Assembly: GCA_964390695.1 (NCBI GenBank)
Contig: CAYMKI010000100.1
Coordinates: 1 to 12,082, forward strand
Direction of reading: 5' to 3'
DNA: 12,082 nt
Origin: CAWACC01 sp964390695
GTDB lineage: Bacteria; Chlamydiota; Chlamydiia; Chlamydiales; Parachlamydiaceae
The notes under the pieces were generated by a model. It was not told the origin of the DNA. It ran no database searches and saw nothing but the letters and a program-made list of their open reading frames with translations. Below are positions 4,888 to 11,194 of the stretch, in pieces. Each line of letters starts with the position of its first letter. Positions within the stretch are counted from its first letter, which is position 1. A program made the position numbers and the translations under genes.

Positions 4888-6694
4888 ATACTACGATTCC
4901 AGAGGTTTTAAAAACATCCTTCAGGACATCCATTTTCACGCATAAAATAGACTGTATTTTCTTGTTAGGTGATAGTAATTCGCCTGATATATCCATTTCA
5001 TTCTGTATCAGTTCCAGAAGTTTCTTCGGCTGTCCCGTCACCGATTTAACAAAGCTATCAATCCATGACTTCTTAAGGATGCAACTGGTTTCTTCTTCAC
5101 CATCATCATCAATAATGCCTGTTTTAACCTCTATCATCTCGAAGTTTATCGGTTCAGGTTCTTTGGTGTCTTTCATTTTTGTACAGGTGAGTTTGATATT
5201 CTCTTTCTCTTTAATCACATGGAATTCATGGTCGAGTGCCGCTTTCAGAACGCTAGAGCCTCTTGCCCTGTTTTGCTCTTGCAATCCTGTATGATGGACA
5301 ATCAACGCCGTTGCCTGCCATTTGTCCTTAACGGCATCCACATGACTAACAAAGATATTCATATCCTTTGTCTGATTTTCATCGCCTGCGCCTATATTTC
5401 TGGCAAGGGTATCAATGACAATCAAGGCAGGTTTTACGCCTGAATTATGGGAGAGGGTTTCTATGGCTTGTTCTACCTCTTGCGCTGCATTTTCATCATA
5501 AAACTGGGCAGGGCATGATGAAACATAGAGCGGGTATTGGCTCAGACTTATTCCATTGGTCACTTCCCATGCTTTTAATCGCTTGCGGATATTATTTGTT
5601 CCTTCGCCTGCAATGTAGAAAACTGCGCCTTGTGTAACCTTCTGCTCATGATATGCCGTTCCCGTGGCAATCGAACACGCCATATCAATAGCAATGAATG
5701 ATTTCCCAGATGCAGGCGCACCAAAAATCAAAGCCATTGAATGTTGTTCAAGGTATCTTTTGATAAGCCATGAACTTGGGCGAATGGCATCAATGATTTC
5801 CGATACATGAAGAAAATTAAATTTTCCTGACTTAACCTTTGCAGGTGATTGACTTCGGTTAGATTGGGTAAAATTTCGGCTTTCAATATGTTCGATATAA
5901 TCAAACCCTTCTTTTATTGCATCCGCGACATCCCATCCCTTTGGTTTTTCATCGGGTGGGTTTAAGATGCCTGAAACAATCGCACCTGCATTTCTACACG
6001 CTCCTACAATGTTCTGGGCATAGGTAAAGCCTACATCGTCATTATCAGGCCAGATGATGATTTCCTTGCCCTCTAAGGGCTTAAAATCGGTTTTGTCTGT
6101 GACGGTGTTTGCACCGCCCATGCAGGTCGTGGCAGGAATTCCCTTATCAATAAGAGCTTGAGCGCATTTTTCTCCCTCAACAAATATGATGCGTTTGGCT
6201 TTGATAATACCATTCAGATTATAGAGAGGTCTGGGATTAGGCATTTTATGGGCAGATGCAATCATATCATAAGGACGAAATTCTTTGTCTCCGTCCTTCT
6301 CAATACGTTGTATTCTAATCCAAGGATTGCCGTTTATGGTTTTATATACCCATGTTCCAGTAACAACTGGCTTTGAATCGTTTGGCGCGGTGATAGATAA
6401 AAGGCTTTCGGTTTTATCCAGTAACTCACCAAATTGTGTTTTTGCATCCAGTTTGAAGTGCAGGGCGAAGAGGTCGAAAATATCCCCGCCATGGTTACTT
6501 GCAAAATCATTCCAAAGACCTGCCTTATCGCCTTGTAAGTCGATTTTCAGGCTATCGCCGACATTGCCGTATATATCCCCGACAACATATTGATGCCCTT
6601 TAATCTTTCCATTCGGAAATATAGATTTTACAAGGCTAGGGAGTTGCGCCAAGGCAATATTTTTCACCCGCTCTTTGCGGTTGTCTGAACTCAT
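4748..6694 (-). CDS. TOPRIM primase / RepA-like helicase fusion (648 aa), replication protein
   Basis: This is the element's replication protein. From ATG 6694-6692, which follows AAGGGGG at ideal spacing (a further ATG at 6745 lacks this), the N-terminal domain ends in a Gly-Leu-Trp-Asn-Asp-Phe region (about 58-64). A TOPRIM domain follows with Phe-Val-Glu-Gly-Glu (171-175, catalytic Glu173) and Asp-Asn-Asp-Asp (217-220). The C-terminal half is a RecA-like RepA/AAA_25 ATPase: Walker A GAPASGKS (325-332), Walker B LIVIDT (424-429) and a His-His-Thr-Gly sensor (467-470). Such proteins make primers and unwind DNA at the element's own origin. The N-terminus lacks zinc-binding cysteines. The gene ends the AlpA operon, 11 bases after the 99-aa gene. 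A short repeated Asp-Lys-Pro-Asp tail lies at the C-terminus. Confidence 0.88.
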   Translation of the reverse strand: MSSDNRKERVKNIALAQLPSLVKSIFPNGKIKGHQYVVGDIYGNVGDSLKIDLQGDKAGLWNDFASNHGGDIFDLFALHFKLDAKTQFGELLDKTESLLSITAPNDSKPVVTGTWVYKTINGNPWIRIQRIEKDGDKEFRPYDMIASAHKMPNPRPLYNLNGIIKAKRIIFVEGEKCAQALIDKGIPATTCMGGANTVTDKTDFKPLEGKEIIIWPDNDDVGFTYAQNIVGACRNAGAIVSGILNPPDEKPKGWDVADAIKEGFDYIEHIESRNFTQSNRSQSPAKVKSGKFNFLHVSEIIDAIRPSSWLIKRYLEQHSMALIFGAPASGKSFIAIDMACSIATGTAYHEQKVTQGAVFYIAGEGTNNIRKRLKAWEVTNGISLSQYPLYVSSCPAQFYDENAAQEVEQAIETLSHNSGVKPALIVIDTLARNIGAGDENQTKDMNIFVSHVDAVKDKWQATALIVHHTGLQEQNRARGSSVLKAALDHEFHVIKEKENIKLTCTKMKDTKEPEPINFEMIEVKTGIIDDDGEEETSCILKKSWIDSFVKSVTGQPKKLLELIQNEMDISGELLSPNKKIQSILCVKMDVLKDVFKTSGIVVSDKPDSIGKGFRRNIEELKTLGSIDFGDEYLWLTDKPDRHEMPNRH

Positions 6695-6705
6695 AACATC
6701 CCCCT

Positions 6706-7005
6706 TCAAATTGCATCTAAGGTGGCATGGTCTGAAATCCGACAATACATATCAGGTTCAGGAGCAACTAAAATTTGCTTTAAATCATTAAGCTCTAGAA
6801 TCGCTAAGTATAGGTCACGATGCGAATATGGCTTGTCCTTATGCCTTTTTAGAAACTCCTTAAAGTTTTCGGCTCCTGACCAGTCCTCTCGAATTTGTCG
6901 TAGAACAAAATCTTGAATATCTGTCAAAACTATCATACACTTGCAGAAGTTACATTTTATTGCCGTTTGGTTCCCGCCGGCGGCTTTTTTATTTTTACAA
7001 GTCAT
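6706..7005 (-). CDS. Small Cys-cluster protein between AlpA and the primase (99 aa)
   Basis: The start chosen is ATG 7005-7003, which overlaps the TAA of the AlpA gene (TAATG), a classic translational-coupling junction; an ATG at 7041 would extend the protein inside AlpA. The product begins MTCKNKKAAGGNQ and has Cys18, Cys21 and Cys23 (C-x2-C-x-C), with a further Cys at 3, suggesting a small metal-binding N-terminus. Residues 28-80 are helical and charged. I recognise no family. Its position between an AlpA regulator and a replication protein suggests a role in copy control or in loading the primase, without direct evidence. Confidence 0.68.
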   Translation of the reverse strand: MTCKNKKAAGGNQTAIKCNFCKCMIVLTDIQDFVLRQIREDWSGAENFKEFLKRHKDKPYSHRDLYLAILELNDLKQILVAPEPDMYCRISDHATLDAI

Positions 7006-7181
7006 TATTGCCCCCTCTGTTCTGCACGTTCGGCAAGCCATTGGTCTATCTCACTTGAAACCCATGCAACTGAGCGTTCGGATAATTTTACAGGTGAGGG
7101 AAATCTTCCTTTTTTAATAAAATCGTAGATTGATGAGCGAGACAGGGCTGTTCGCTCTATTACTGAGGGTAATATCAACAT
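7005..7181 (-). CDS. AlpA-family transcriptional regulator / excisionase-like protein (58 aa)
   Basis: Translation from ATG 7181-7179 gives a 58-aa protein with the AlpA pattern: Pro-x-Val-x-x-Arg-Thr-Ala-Leu-Ser-Arg-Ser-Ser-Ile-Tyr (winged HTH recognition helix, about 5-19), Phe-Ile-Lys-Lys-Gly-Arg-Phe-Pro-Ser-Pro-Val-Lys-Leu (21-33), and the terminal Val-Ala-Trp-Val...Ile-Asp-Gln-Trp-Leu (39-49). Proteins of this family (AlpA, P4 Vis) activate or repress integrase and excision genes and act as recombination directionality factors. GGAG lies 11 bases upstream. A 10-bp inverted repeat in the promoter region is a likely operator. It opens the operon that continues with the 99-aa gene and the primase-helicase. 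Confidence 0.9.
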   Translation of the reverse strand: MLILPSVIERTALSRSSIYDFIKKGRFPSPVKLSERSVAWVSSEIDQWLAERAEQRGQ

Positions 7182-7198
7182 CAGTGTATTTTCTCCAT

Positions 7199-7229
7199 AT
7201 AGGTTTTGGTTGGACTTAACAAAACCTAT
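7199..7229. promoter_or_regulatory. Inverted-repeat operator upstream of the AlpA gene
   Basis: ATAGGTTTTG (7199-7208) is repeated exactly in inverted form as CAAAACCTAT (7220-7229) with an 11-bp spacer. It lies 18-48 bases before the AlpA start, in a 109-bp gap without genes. A related half (GGGTTTTGTCC on the minus strand, 7277-7267) lies further upstream. Autoregulation by AlpA is a reasonable guess; no convincing -35/-10 pair with correct spacing was found. Confidence 0.6.
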
Positions 7230-7290
7230 TAAATCACATGATGGGGAAAATCTGTTTCAATGAAGGTGGACAAAACCCGAATAACAATTT

Positions 7291-7929
7291 CTAGGTTATG
7301 TCCTTCTTTTTACCTTTTAGTCTCTGCTTTCTTTTCGAAAGTGCCATGTTAGAGGGGATTGAAAATTGAAGGCCATTGGGAAGTTTTTTATTGATTACTT
7401 CAAGAAACTTGTCAGGTTTGCCACGAGACTTATTTTTCCCATAAATATAAACTAATTTTTCTACAAAAGTGTCTTTCTTAGCGCCGCCTGTATCCGCAGT
7501 GGATTCATTGCTAAAGCTTGTATCAGCGGATTGAACTAAGTAGTGCGCTAGAGCAAGGTTGCCTGAAAAATTTTCGAAGTTAAATTTTATATTATTTTGG
7601 ATCATTACAATAAAAAGAGCGCTGTCTATGGCTCTTTTTCTTATTGGTTTCACGCCCATTTCTTCTCCGAAGAAACCTCTTAGAAACTCTAGATATTTTA
7701 GTGCCTTCTTAAATTCTTCGTATACCTCTTGCCTTGTCGGGGCATTCTTTTCTCTGCCCATATCTAGTCTTCGTTTGTTAATCGCAACATTAATTTCTTT
7801 TTTGCAATCTTTAGTTAATGCAATATTTGATTGCCGCTCAATATCTTTAAAGTCGGTCTCAGATAGCTGAAATTCTTTTATTCCAACCCCATGCCAGTTC
7901 GATGATTTCCTATTTGGAGATTTAACCAT
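7291..7929 (-). CDS. Hypothetical protein co-transcribed with the integrase (212 aa)
   Basis: ATG 7929-7927 overlaps the end of the integrase gene (stop 7924-7922), so the two are probably translationally coupled; TTG 7947 would add six residues. No Shine-Dalgarno sequence supports either. The protein is basic and helical, with a charged stretch around residues 35-75 and a Lys/Arg-rich tail (Lys-Arg-Lys-Gln-Arg-Leu-Lys-Gly-Lys-Lys-Lys at about 199-209) suited to nucleic-acid binding. The middle (85-130) is more hydrophobic. I know no family for it. Its position suggests a role in recombination or DNA binding within the element. Confidence 0.65.
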   Translation of the reverse strand: MVKSPNRKSSNWHGVGIKEFQLSETDFKDIERQSNIALTKDCKKEINVAINKRRLDMGREKNAPTRQEVYEEFKKALKYLEFLRGFFGEEMGVKPIRKRAIDSALFIVMIQNNIKFNFENFSGNLALAHYLVQSADTSFSNESTADTGGAKKDTFVEKLVYIYGKNKSRGKPDKFLEVINKKLPNGLQFSIPSNMALSKRKQRLKGKKKDIT

Positions 7930-9142
7930 TTTTAGGGATTTTTCCAATTGTGGATACGTTATTCGTTTCTGCCCTCATCCCCTCTAACAAATCCGCATAC
8001 TCCTGCATCATTTTTTTGCGGTCGAGCAGGTATTCGGCGCGGTTATAGGCGGACCGGATCTTGTCACTGTCTTCATGTGCCAATTGGCGTTCGATGACAT
8101 CAGGGGCATATCCTTTTTCGTTTAGGAGCGTGGAGGCAAGGGACCGGAACCCATGCCCTGTCATGCGTCCTTGATATCCCATGCGGCGCAGGGCCATGAG
8201 GACAGCTCCGTTGCTGATGTGCTTGGATTTGGCGGCCCCAGAATGAAAGATATGCTCACGGTGCCCAGTGATGGTGTGCACGTGTCGCAAGATATCCATC
8301 GCCTGCCCCGAGAGCGGTACCATGTGGGGGCGTTTCATCTTCATACGCTCGGCTGGGATATGCCATTCTTCGCGTTCCCATTTAATCTCATCCCATTTGG
8401 CTCCAATCAACTCGCCCGTACGAACAAAGGTCAAGGCCAGTAGGCTCATCGCTGCCTTGGTGAGGTCATCACCCTTATAGGCCCCCATATCACGCAAAAG
8501 CTGGGGGAACTCTTCAGGGGTGATACAGGCGTGATGTCGATCGGGGGCGGAGGGTAATACATCCCGCAGGTCAGCGGCCGGGTTATGTTGGCACATACCA
8601 CGCTGAGCCGCATAACGAAAGGTCTGTGAGATCAGCTGCTTCATTCGTCTTGCCGTTTCAATAGTGCCACGACTGCCCATTTTTTCAACGACACGGACCA
8701 CATCGGGGATCGTGATCTCGGTAATAGGTAGATCGACATTCATCGGAATATAATGCTGCTCCATTCTGAGTAGGCATTGCTTGCGGTATTTTTCATTCAG
8801 GCTTTTTTCTTTAAGAGACAGCCACTTCCGGGCAATTTTTTCGAAGGTGTTTTCGCCCTCTATGACTTGGCGTAGTTTTTGTGCCTTTTTCTCGCGGGTG
8901 GGATGTTTCCCAGAGTCCACAAGAGCGCGAGCATCGTCCCGCAGCTTGCGGGCCTGGGCTAAAGATACAGCAGGGTATTTACCGATTGAATAAAGTCCTT
9001 CTTTGCCGTGGAGGCGGTATTTCCACCGCCACAATTTGCCTCCTGCGGGCGATACCTCAAGATAAAGGCCTTCAGTATCAAAAACGCGTTGGCGCTTTTC
9101 TTGAGGCTTTAAGTTTTTAATTTGTAGTTCCGTGAGGGGCAT
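7922..9142 (-). CDS. P4-type tyrosine integrase (406 aa)
   Basis: The enzyme integrates and excises the element at the tRNA-Ser site. I chose ATG 9142-9140, preceded by GGGAGGT, which gives the usual family start MPLTELQIKNLKP; ATG 9196 upstream overlaps the promoter. Residues 1-90 form the DUF4102-type arm-binding domain (Gly-Leu-Tyr-Leu-Glu-Val, Trp-Arg-Trp-Lys-Tyr). The catalytic domain shows Arg241 (Phe-Val-Arg-Thr-Gly-Glu-Leu), His330-Gly-Phe-Arg333, His356 (Leu-Ala-His) and the nucleophile Tyr366 (Ala-Tyr-Asn-Arg-Ala-Glu-Tyr), so all key residues are present. Length and order match full-length P4 integrases. It lies 150 bases from the tRNA and is oriented away from it. The next gene overlaps its 3' end. 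Confidence 0.96.
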   Translation of the reverse strand: MPLTELQIKNLKPQEKRQRVFDTEGLYLEVSPAGGKLWRWKYRLHGKEGLYSIGKYPAVSLAQARKLRDDARALVDSGKHPTREKKAQKLRQVIEGENTFEKIARKWLSLKEKSLNEKYRKQCLLRMEQHYIPMNVDLPITEITIPDVVRVVEKMGSRGTIETARRMKQLISQTFRYAAQRGMCQHNPAADLRDVLPSAPDRHHACITPEEFPQLLRDMGAYKGDDLTKAAMSLLALTFVRTGELIGAKWDEIKWEREEWHIPAERMKMKRPHMVPLSGQAMDILRHVHTITGHREHIFHSGAAKSKHISNGAVLMALRRMGYQGRMTGHGFRSLASTLLNEKGYAPDVIERQLAHEDSDKIRSAYNRAEYLLDRKKMMQEYADLLEGMRAETNNVSTIGKIPKNG

Positions 9143-9167
9143 GGGCTTACCTCCCTTTATACCCCAG

Positions 9168-9196
9168 ATAATACCCCAAAATATCCTGGATTGCAA
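9168..9196 (-). promoter_or_regulatory. Integrase promoter with flanking ATACCCC repeats
   Basis: On the minus strand TTGCAA (9196-9191) and TATTAT (9173-9168) are separated by 17 bp; transcription would start near 9160, just before the GGGAGGT ribosome site. Two ATACCCC repeats (9159-9165 and 9171-9177, 12 bp apart) flank and overlap the -10 box. The same heptamer followed by C and A bases occurs at the other end of the element (235-241), suggesting integrase arm sites that also repress the promoter. Confidence 0.62.
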
Positions 9197-9252
9197 TGAA
9201 TCTCTCTAGACGAGAGGGGAATAAATAAAGCTTATTTTATTATTGTTTATAT

Positions 9253-9298
9253 ATGATTTTTGGATTTTATTGGATGGTGCTAAATACATAAATGGCGG
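9253..9298. repeat. Right attachment site (direct repeat copy 2, at the tRNA-Ser 3' end)
   Basis: These 46 bp are identical to 120-165. The first 40 lie beyond the tRNA, and the last six (9293-9298) are the CCA end, discriminator and first acceptor-stem bases of tRNA-Ser, so integration leaves the tRNA intact. Since the two copies differ by a missing A at the position just after 165, strand exchange must have taken place within the identical segment. Confidence 0.92.
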
Positions 9299-9382
9299 AC
9301 AGGGTGGGATTCGAACCCACGATAGAGTTACCCCTATACCAGTTTTCGAGACTAGCGCCTTCAACCACTCGGCCACCTGTCC
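9293..9382 (-). tRNA. tRNA-Ser (anticodon CGA), CCA end encoded
   Basis: The minus strand gives a 90-nt tRNA: acceptor GGACAGG/CCTGTCC, discriminator G and encoded CCA; a D-arm beginning GCCGAGTGG; the anticodon stem CTAGT/ACTGG with loop CTCGAAA, hence anticodon CGA reading UCG; a long variable arm as in all serine tRNAs; and the T-loop GGTTCGAATCC. It is the integration target of the element, whose right end covers its last six bases without changing them. Confidence 0.97.
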
Positions 9383-9479
9383 AGTCCGTATTTTTTTAAT
9401 GGTCGCACAAGATGGCCTCGACTTTCTTTCAAAAACTGGCTTGCGCCAGTGGCCACCTGTCCAGTCCACATTTCTTAAT
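9371..9479. repeat. Duplicated 5' end of tRNA-Ser (remnant)
   Basis: The 17 bases at 9371-9387 (start of the tRNA plus five upstream bases) recur exactly at 9451-9467, 80 bp upstream of the tRNA in its own direction, and the similarity continues for about a dozen more bases (T-rich then TTAAT). This looks like the relic of a tandem tRNA gene or an old rearrangement at the same site. Confidence 0.6.
9430..9450 (-). terminator. Intrinsic terminator with GCAA tetraloop
   Basis: On the minus strand ACTGGC-GCAA-GCCAGT (9450-9435) is followed by TTTTTG. The 6-bp stem with a GNRA loop and short T-run is a plausible terminator for transcripts coming from the NUDIX side or for the decayed tRNA copy directly upstream. 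Confidence 0.6.
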
Positions 9480-9568
9480 CCCGTGGCTGAAAAGGGAAAA
9501 AGAATGTGTGGATCCAATGGGATGGGGTTATACCCCGAAATGCTCCGGATGAAAAGCAAAAAATATAA

Positions 9569-9591
9569 GGCACTCAAACCTTTTGAGTGCC
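9569..9591 (-). terminator. Terminator of the NUDIX gene
   Basis: GGCACTCAAA (9569-9578) pairs perfectly with TTTGAGTGCC (9582-9591) around a three-base loop. On the minus strand it lies 46 bases after the NUDIX stop codon and is followed by TTATATTTTTTGC, so termination of that gene is the likely role. Confidence 0.75.
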
Positions 9592-9637
9592 CTGAAAAAG
9601 GTGGCAGGAGAAGTGTTTTGCCCTTATTTAAAATAGC

Positions 9638-10291
9638 CTACGGGGTATAGGATGCGAAAAAGGCCAAAACCCGTGAATTGGGCAGCCAATTGGGTAAATA
9701 CTGGGGCAAATCCACCCGTTTAACCCACCGCACGTCCGTACTTTCATTATTGGGATTGAAAGTACCGGAGTCTGTGTGAAACAAGAAGCGAATGTCATAA
9801 TGTAGATGATCGGGTTGTTCGCCCTTGGCCGGGAATCCGTGAATATCGATATCAATAGGGGTATCATAAACTAGGGATAAGTCGGCGATCCCCCCTTCTT
9901 CAATCACTTCGCGCCGAGCTGTTGCGATAATATCGGTGTCTTCGGGTTCGGCATGGCCGCCAAATCCAACCCAAATATCCAGTTTTTTGTGATGCATCAG
10001 GGCAATAGAATCTAAACCAGGGTTATAAACGTACCCTTGCGCCGTAATGTGCCCCTGGATCCCACGGGTATAGTTATACCTGTTTGCAAAATCATTTGGA
10101 TGGCGGGCGATGAGGTCCAGAAATTGTTCCTTGTAATAGGCACTGACGTGATCTGTTGCCTTATATGACATAACCATTTCACGCGTGGACGTGGGAGATA
10201 ATTTTGCACCAGCTAATCCAGCATGTGGGTGCGCCGGCATGGCAAAAACGTCAAGGGCGGAAAGAGGGGGTGACATAGATGATAAAGACAT
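9638..10291 (-). CDS. NUDIX hydrolase (217 aa)
   Basis: The protein should hydrolyse a nucleoside diphosphate linked to another group; the substrate cannot be told. The NUDIX box is GGHAEPEDTDIIATARREVI followed by EEGGI (about 110-134), with the Arg-Glu-x-x-Glu-Glu core that binds metal; it has one residue more than the standard G-x5-E-x7-REUXEE spacing. Downstream comes Ile-Asp-Ile-Asp-Ile-His-Gly-Phe-Pro-Ala then His-Leu-His-Tyr-Asp-Ile-Arg-Phe-Leu (about 147-170), typical of one bacterial NUDIX subfamily of about 180 residues. ATG 10291 has AAGGTAA upstream; Met42 (10168) would give a length closer to the family but has no ribosome site. It is a host gene divergent from ssb. Confidence 0.85.
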   Translation of the reverse strand: MSLSSMSPPLSALDVFAMPAHPHAGLAGAKLSPTSTREMVMSYKATDHVSAYYKEQFLDLIARHPNDFANRYNYTRGIQGHITAQGYVYNPGLDSIALMHHKKLDIWVGFGGHAEPEDTDIIATARREVIEEGGIADLSLVYDTPIDIDIHGFPAKGEQPDHLHYDIRFLFHTDSGTFNPNNESTDVRWVKRVDLPQYLPNWLPNSRVLAFFASYTP

Positions 10292-10512
10292 AATAATTAC
10301 CTTATTTATAGGTTAAGAGACCATCATGGTGCATCCCGGCAGTTTTATGTAGATAGATATCCGGATGGTATAACCTCGTTTCGGATAAAACAACTTGTTT
10401 ATAACTTTATCCACGGTCGATTTTGACTTGGCAGAGGGGCGGATGCTGCCGTATGGTGGGCATATTTCATATCCCGTTTAAAGAGTGTTTTGGTGTACAA
10501 GGAGTTTTGAGC
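10292..10512. other. Intergenic region between the divergent NUDIX and ssb genes
   Basis: These 221 bases must hold the promoters of both genes. I see a near-perfect small palindrome (ACCAT-C-ATGGT, 10320-10330) and the promoter-like words TATAAC around 10399 and TTGACT around 10423, but no -35/-10 pair with good spacing, so I call no promoter. An in-frame extension of ssb up to 10423 is open, but it lacks the family start. Confidence 0.35.
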
Positions 10513-10992
10513 ATGGCTGGGTCCGTTAATAAAGTCATTTTGGTTGGAAATGTAGGGAAAGACCCTGAAGTTCGCTCGTTTCAAAACGGTGGTCGCGTTG
10601 CTAGTTTTTCAGTGGCGACATCCGAAAATTGGAAAGATAAAGCAACTGGCGAGAAAAAAGAACGTACCGAATGGCATCGCATTTCTGTGATGAATGATAA
10701 TTTGGTTTCGGTTGTTGAAAACTATGTCAAAAAAGGGGCAAAGGTTTATATCGAAGGTCAACTGGAAACCCGCAAATGGACGGATCAGTCTGGGGCCGAA
10801 AAATATTCAACCGAGATTGTACTGCGCCCTTATCGTGGAGAGTTAACGCTTCTGGATTCACGCGGGGGCGGAGCATCTACTTCTGGATCTGAATCCATTG
10901 AATATGGATCGGATCAGGGGGGATTTGGCGGCGGTAATGCGTCCTCTGGTGCCCGTGCAGCCGATGTCATGGAAGATGATATTCCGTTCTGA
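10513..10992 (+). CDS. ssb: Single-stranded DNA-binding protein
   Basis: The 159-aa protein starts MAGSVNKVILVGNVGKDPEV, the standard start of bacterial SSB, with AAGGAG nine bases upstream of ATG 10513 (earlier in-frame starts would add an unrelated extension). The OB-fold covers residues 1-112 or so, with Phe-Ser-Val-Ala-Thr-Ser-Glu-Asn-Trp and Thr-Glu-Trp-His-Arg in the expected places. A Gly/Ser-rich linker follows, then the conserved acidic tip Met-Glu-Asp-Asp-Ile-Pro-Phe, which recruits replication and repair proteins. It coats single-stranded DNA in the cytoplasm as a tetramer. It lies directly upstream of gyrA, as in many alphaproteobacteria. Confidence 0.97.
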   Translation: MAGSVNKVILVGNVGKDPEVRSFQNGGRVASFSVATSENWKDKATGEKKERTEWHRISVMNDNLVSVVENYVKKGAKVYIEGQLETRKWTDQSGAEKYSTEIVLRPYRGELTLLDSRGGGASTSGSESIEYGSDQGGFGGGNASSGARAADVMEDDIPF

Positions 10993-11075
10993 TTCTGCTT
11001 TGATCCTGGGGCCTTTTTTGGCCTGTTTTCGGGCCTTGGCCAAAGGTATGCGATCTAACCTCTGTTTTTCTGTTT

Positions 11076-11101
11076 AAACCCCGATTATCCCGGGGTTTTT
11101 T
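11076..11101 (+). terminator. Terminator after ssb
   Basis: AAACCCCG (11076-11083) pairs with CGGGGTTT (11091-11098) around a seven-base loop, and the run of T continues to 11101. It lies 84 bases after the ssb stop, separating ssb transcription from gyrA. A preceding TTTGGCC/GGCCAAA inverted repeat lies around 11018-11045. Confidence 0.85.
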
Positions 11102-11194
11102 CCTTGTTTTTCACGCTTTTACCTTGCTGCAAGACTTGTTTTTTGCTAGTACTAGGATCTTATTTCACCCCTTGATTTTAAAGGTCTGTTTTTC

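Larger units (their letters stand above)
120..9298. mobile_element. Integrated P4-like / satellite-like genomic island at tRNA-Ser
   Basis: The segment is bounded by an exact 46-bp direct repeat, whose right copy includes the 3' end of a tRNA-Ser gene, and it carries a P4-type integrase right beside that tRNA. Inside are an AlpA-type regulator, a TOPRIM-helicase replication protein, a small-terminase-like HTH protein, a HEPN-like protein, a C4/CI-like structured RNA and an operon of exported proteins. No capsid, portal, tail, lysis or large terminase genes are visible, and there is no relaxase or conjugation gene. This composition matches phage satellites (P4, PICI) better than a prophage or conjugative element. 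The satellite label is inference; integration at the tRNA is directly visible. Both ends and all major frames are intact, so the element may still be able to move. Confidence 0.88.

Noticed and set aside
4782..5294. 170-codon plus-strand frame across the primase-helicase gene
   Set aside because: It is opposite a gene with clear TOPRIM and Walker motifs; its serine/phenylalanine-rich product is typical of antisense frames.
166..9252. Search for a CRISPR array or inverted terminal repeats of a transposon
   Set aside because: No regularly spaced repeats and no transposase or terminal inverted repeats were seen; the end structure is that of site-specific recombination.
9243..9650. 135-codon plus-strand frame across the tRNA and its flank
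   Set aside because: It runs through the antisense strand of tRNA-Ser and the terminators; such frames over tRNA genes are a common annotation artefact.
10423..10512. 30-codon N-terminal extension of SSB
   Set aside because: The extension does not resemble SSB, while ATG 10513 has a proper ribosome site and the canonical family start.
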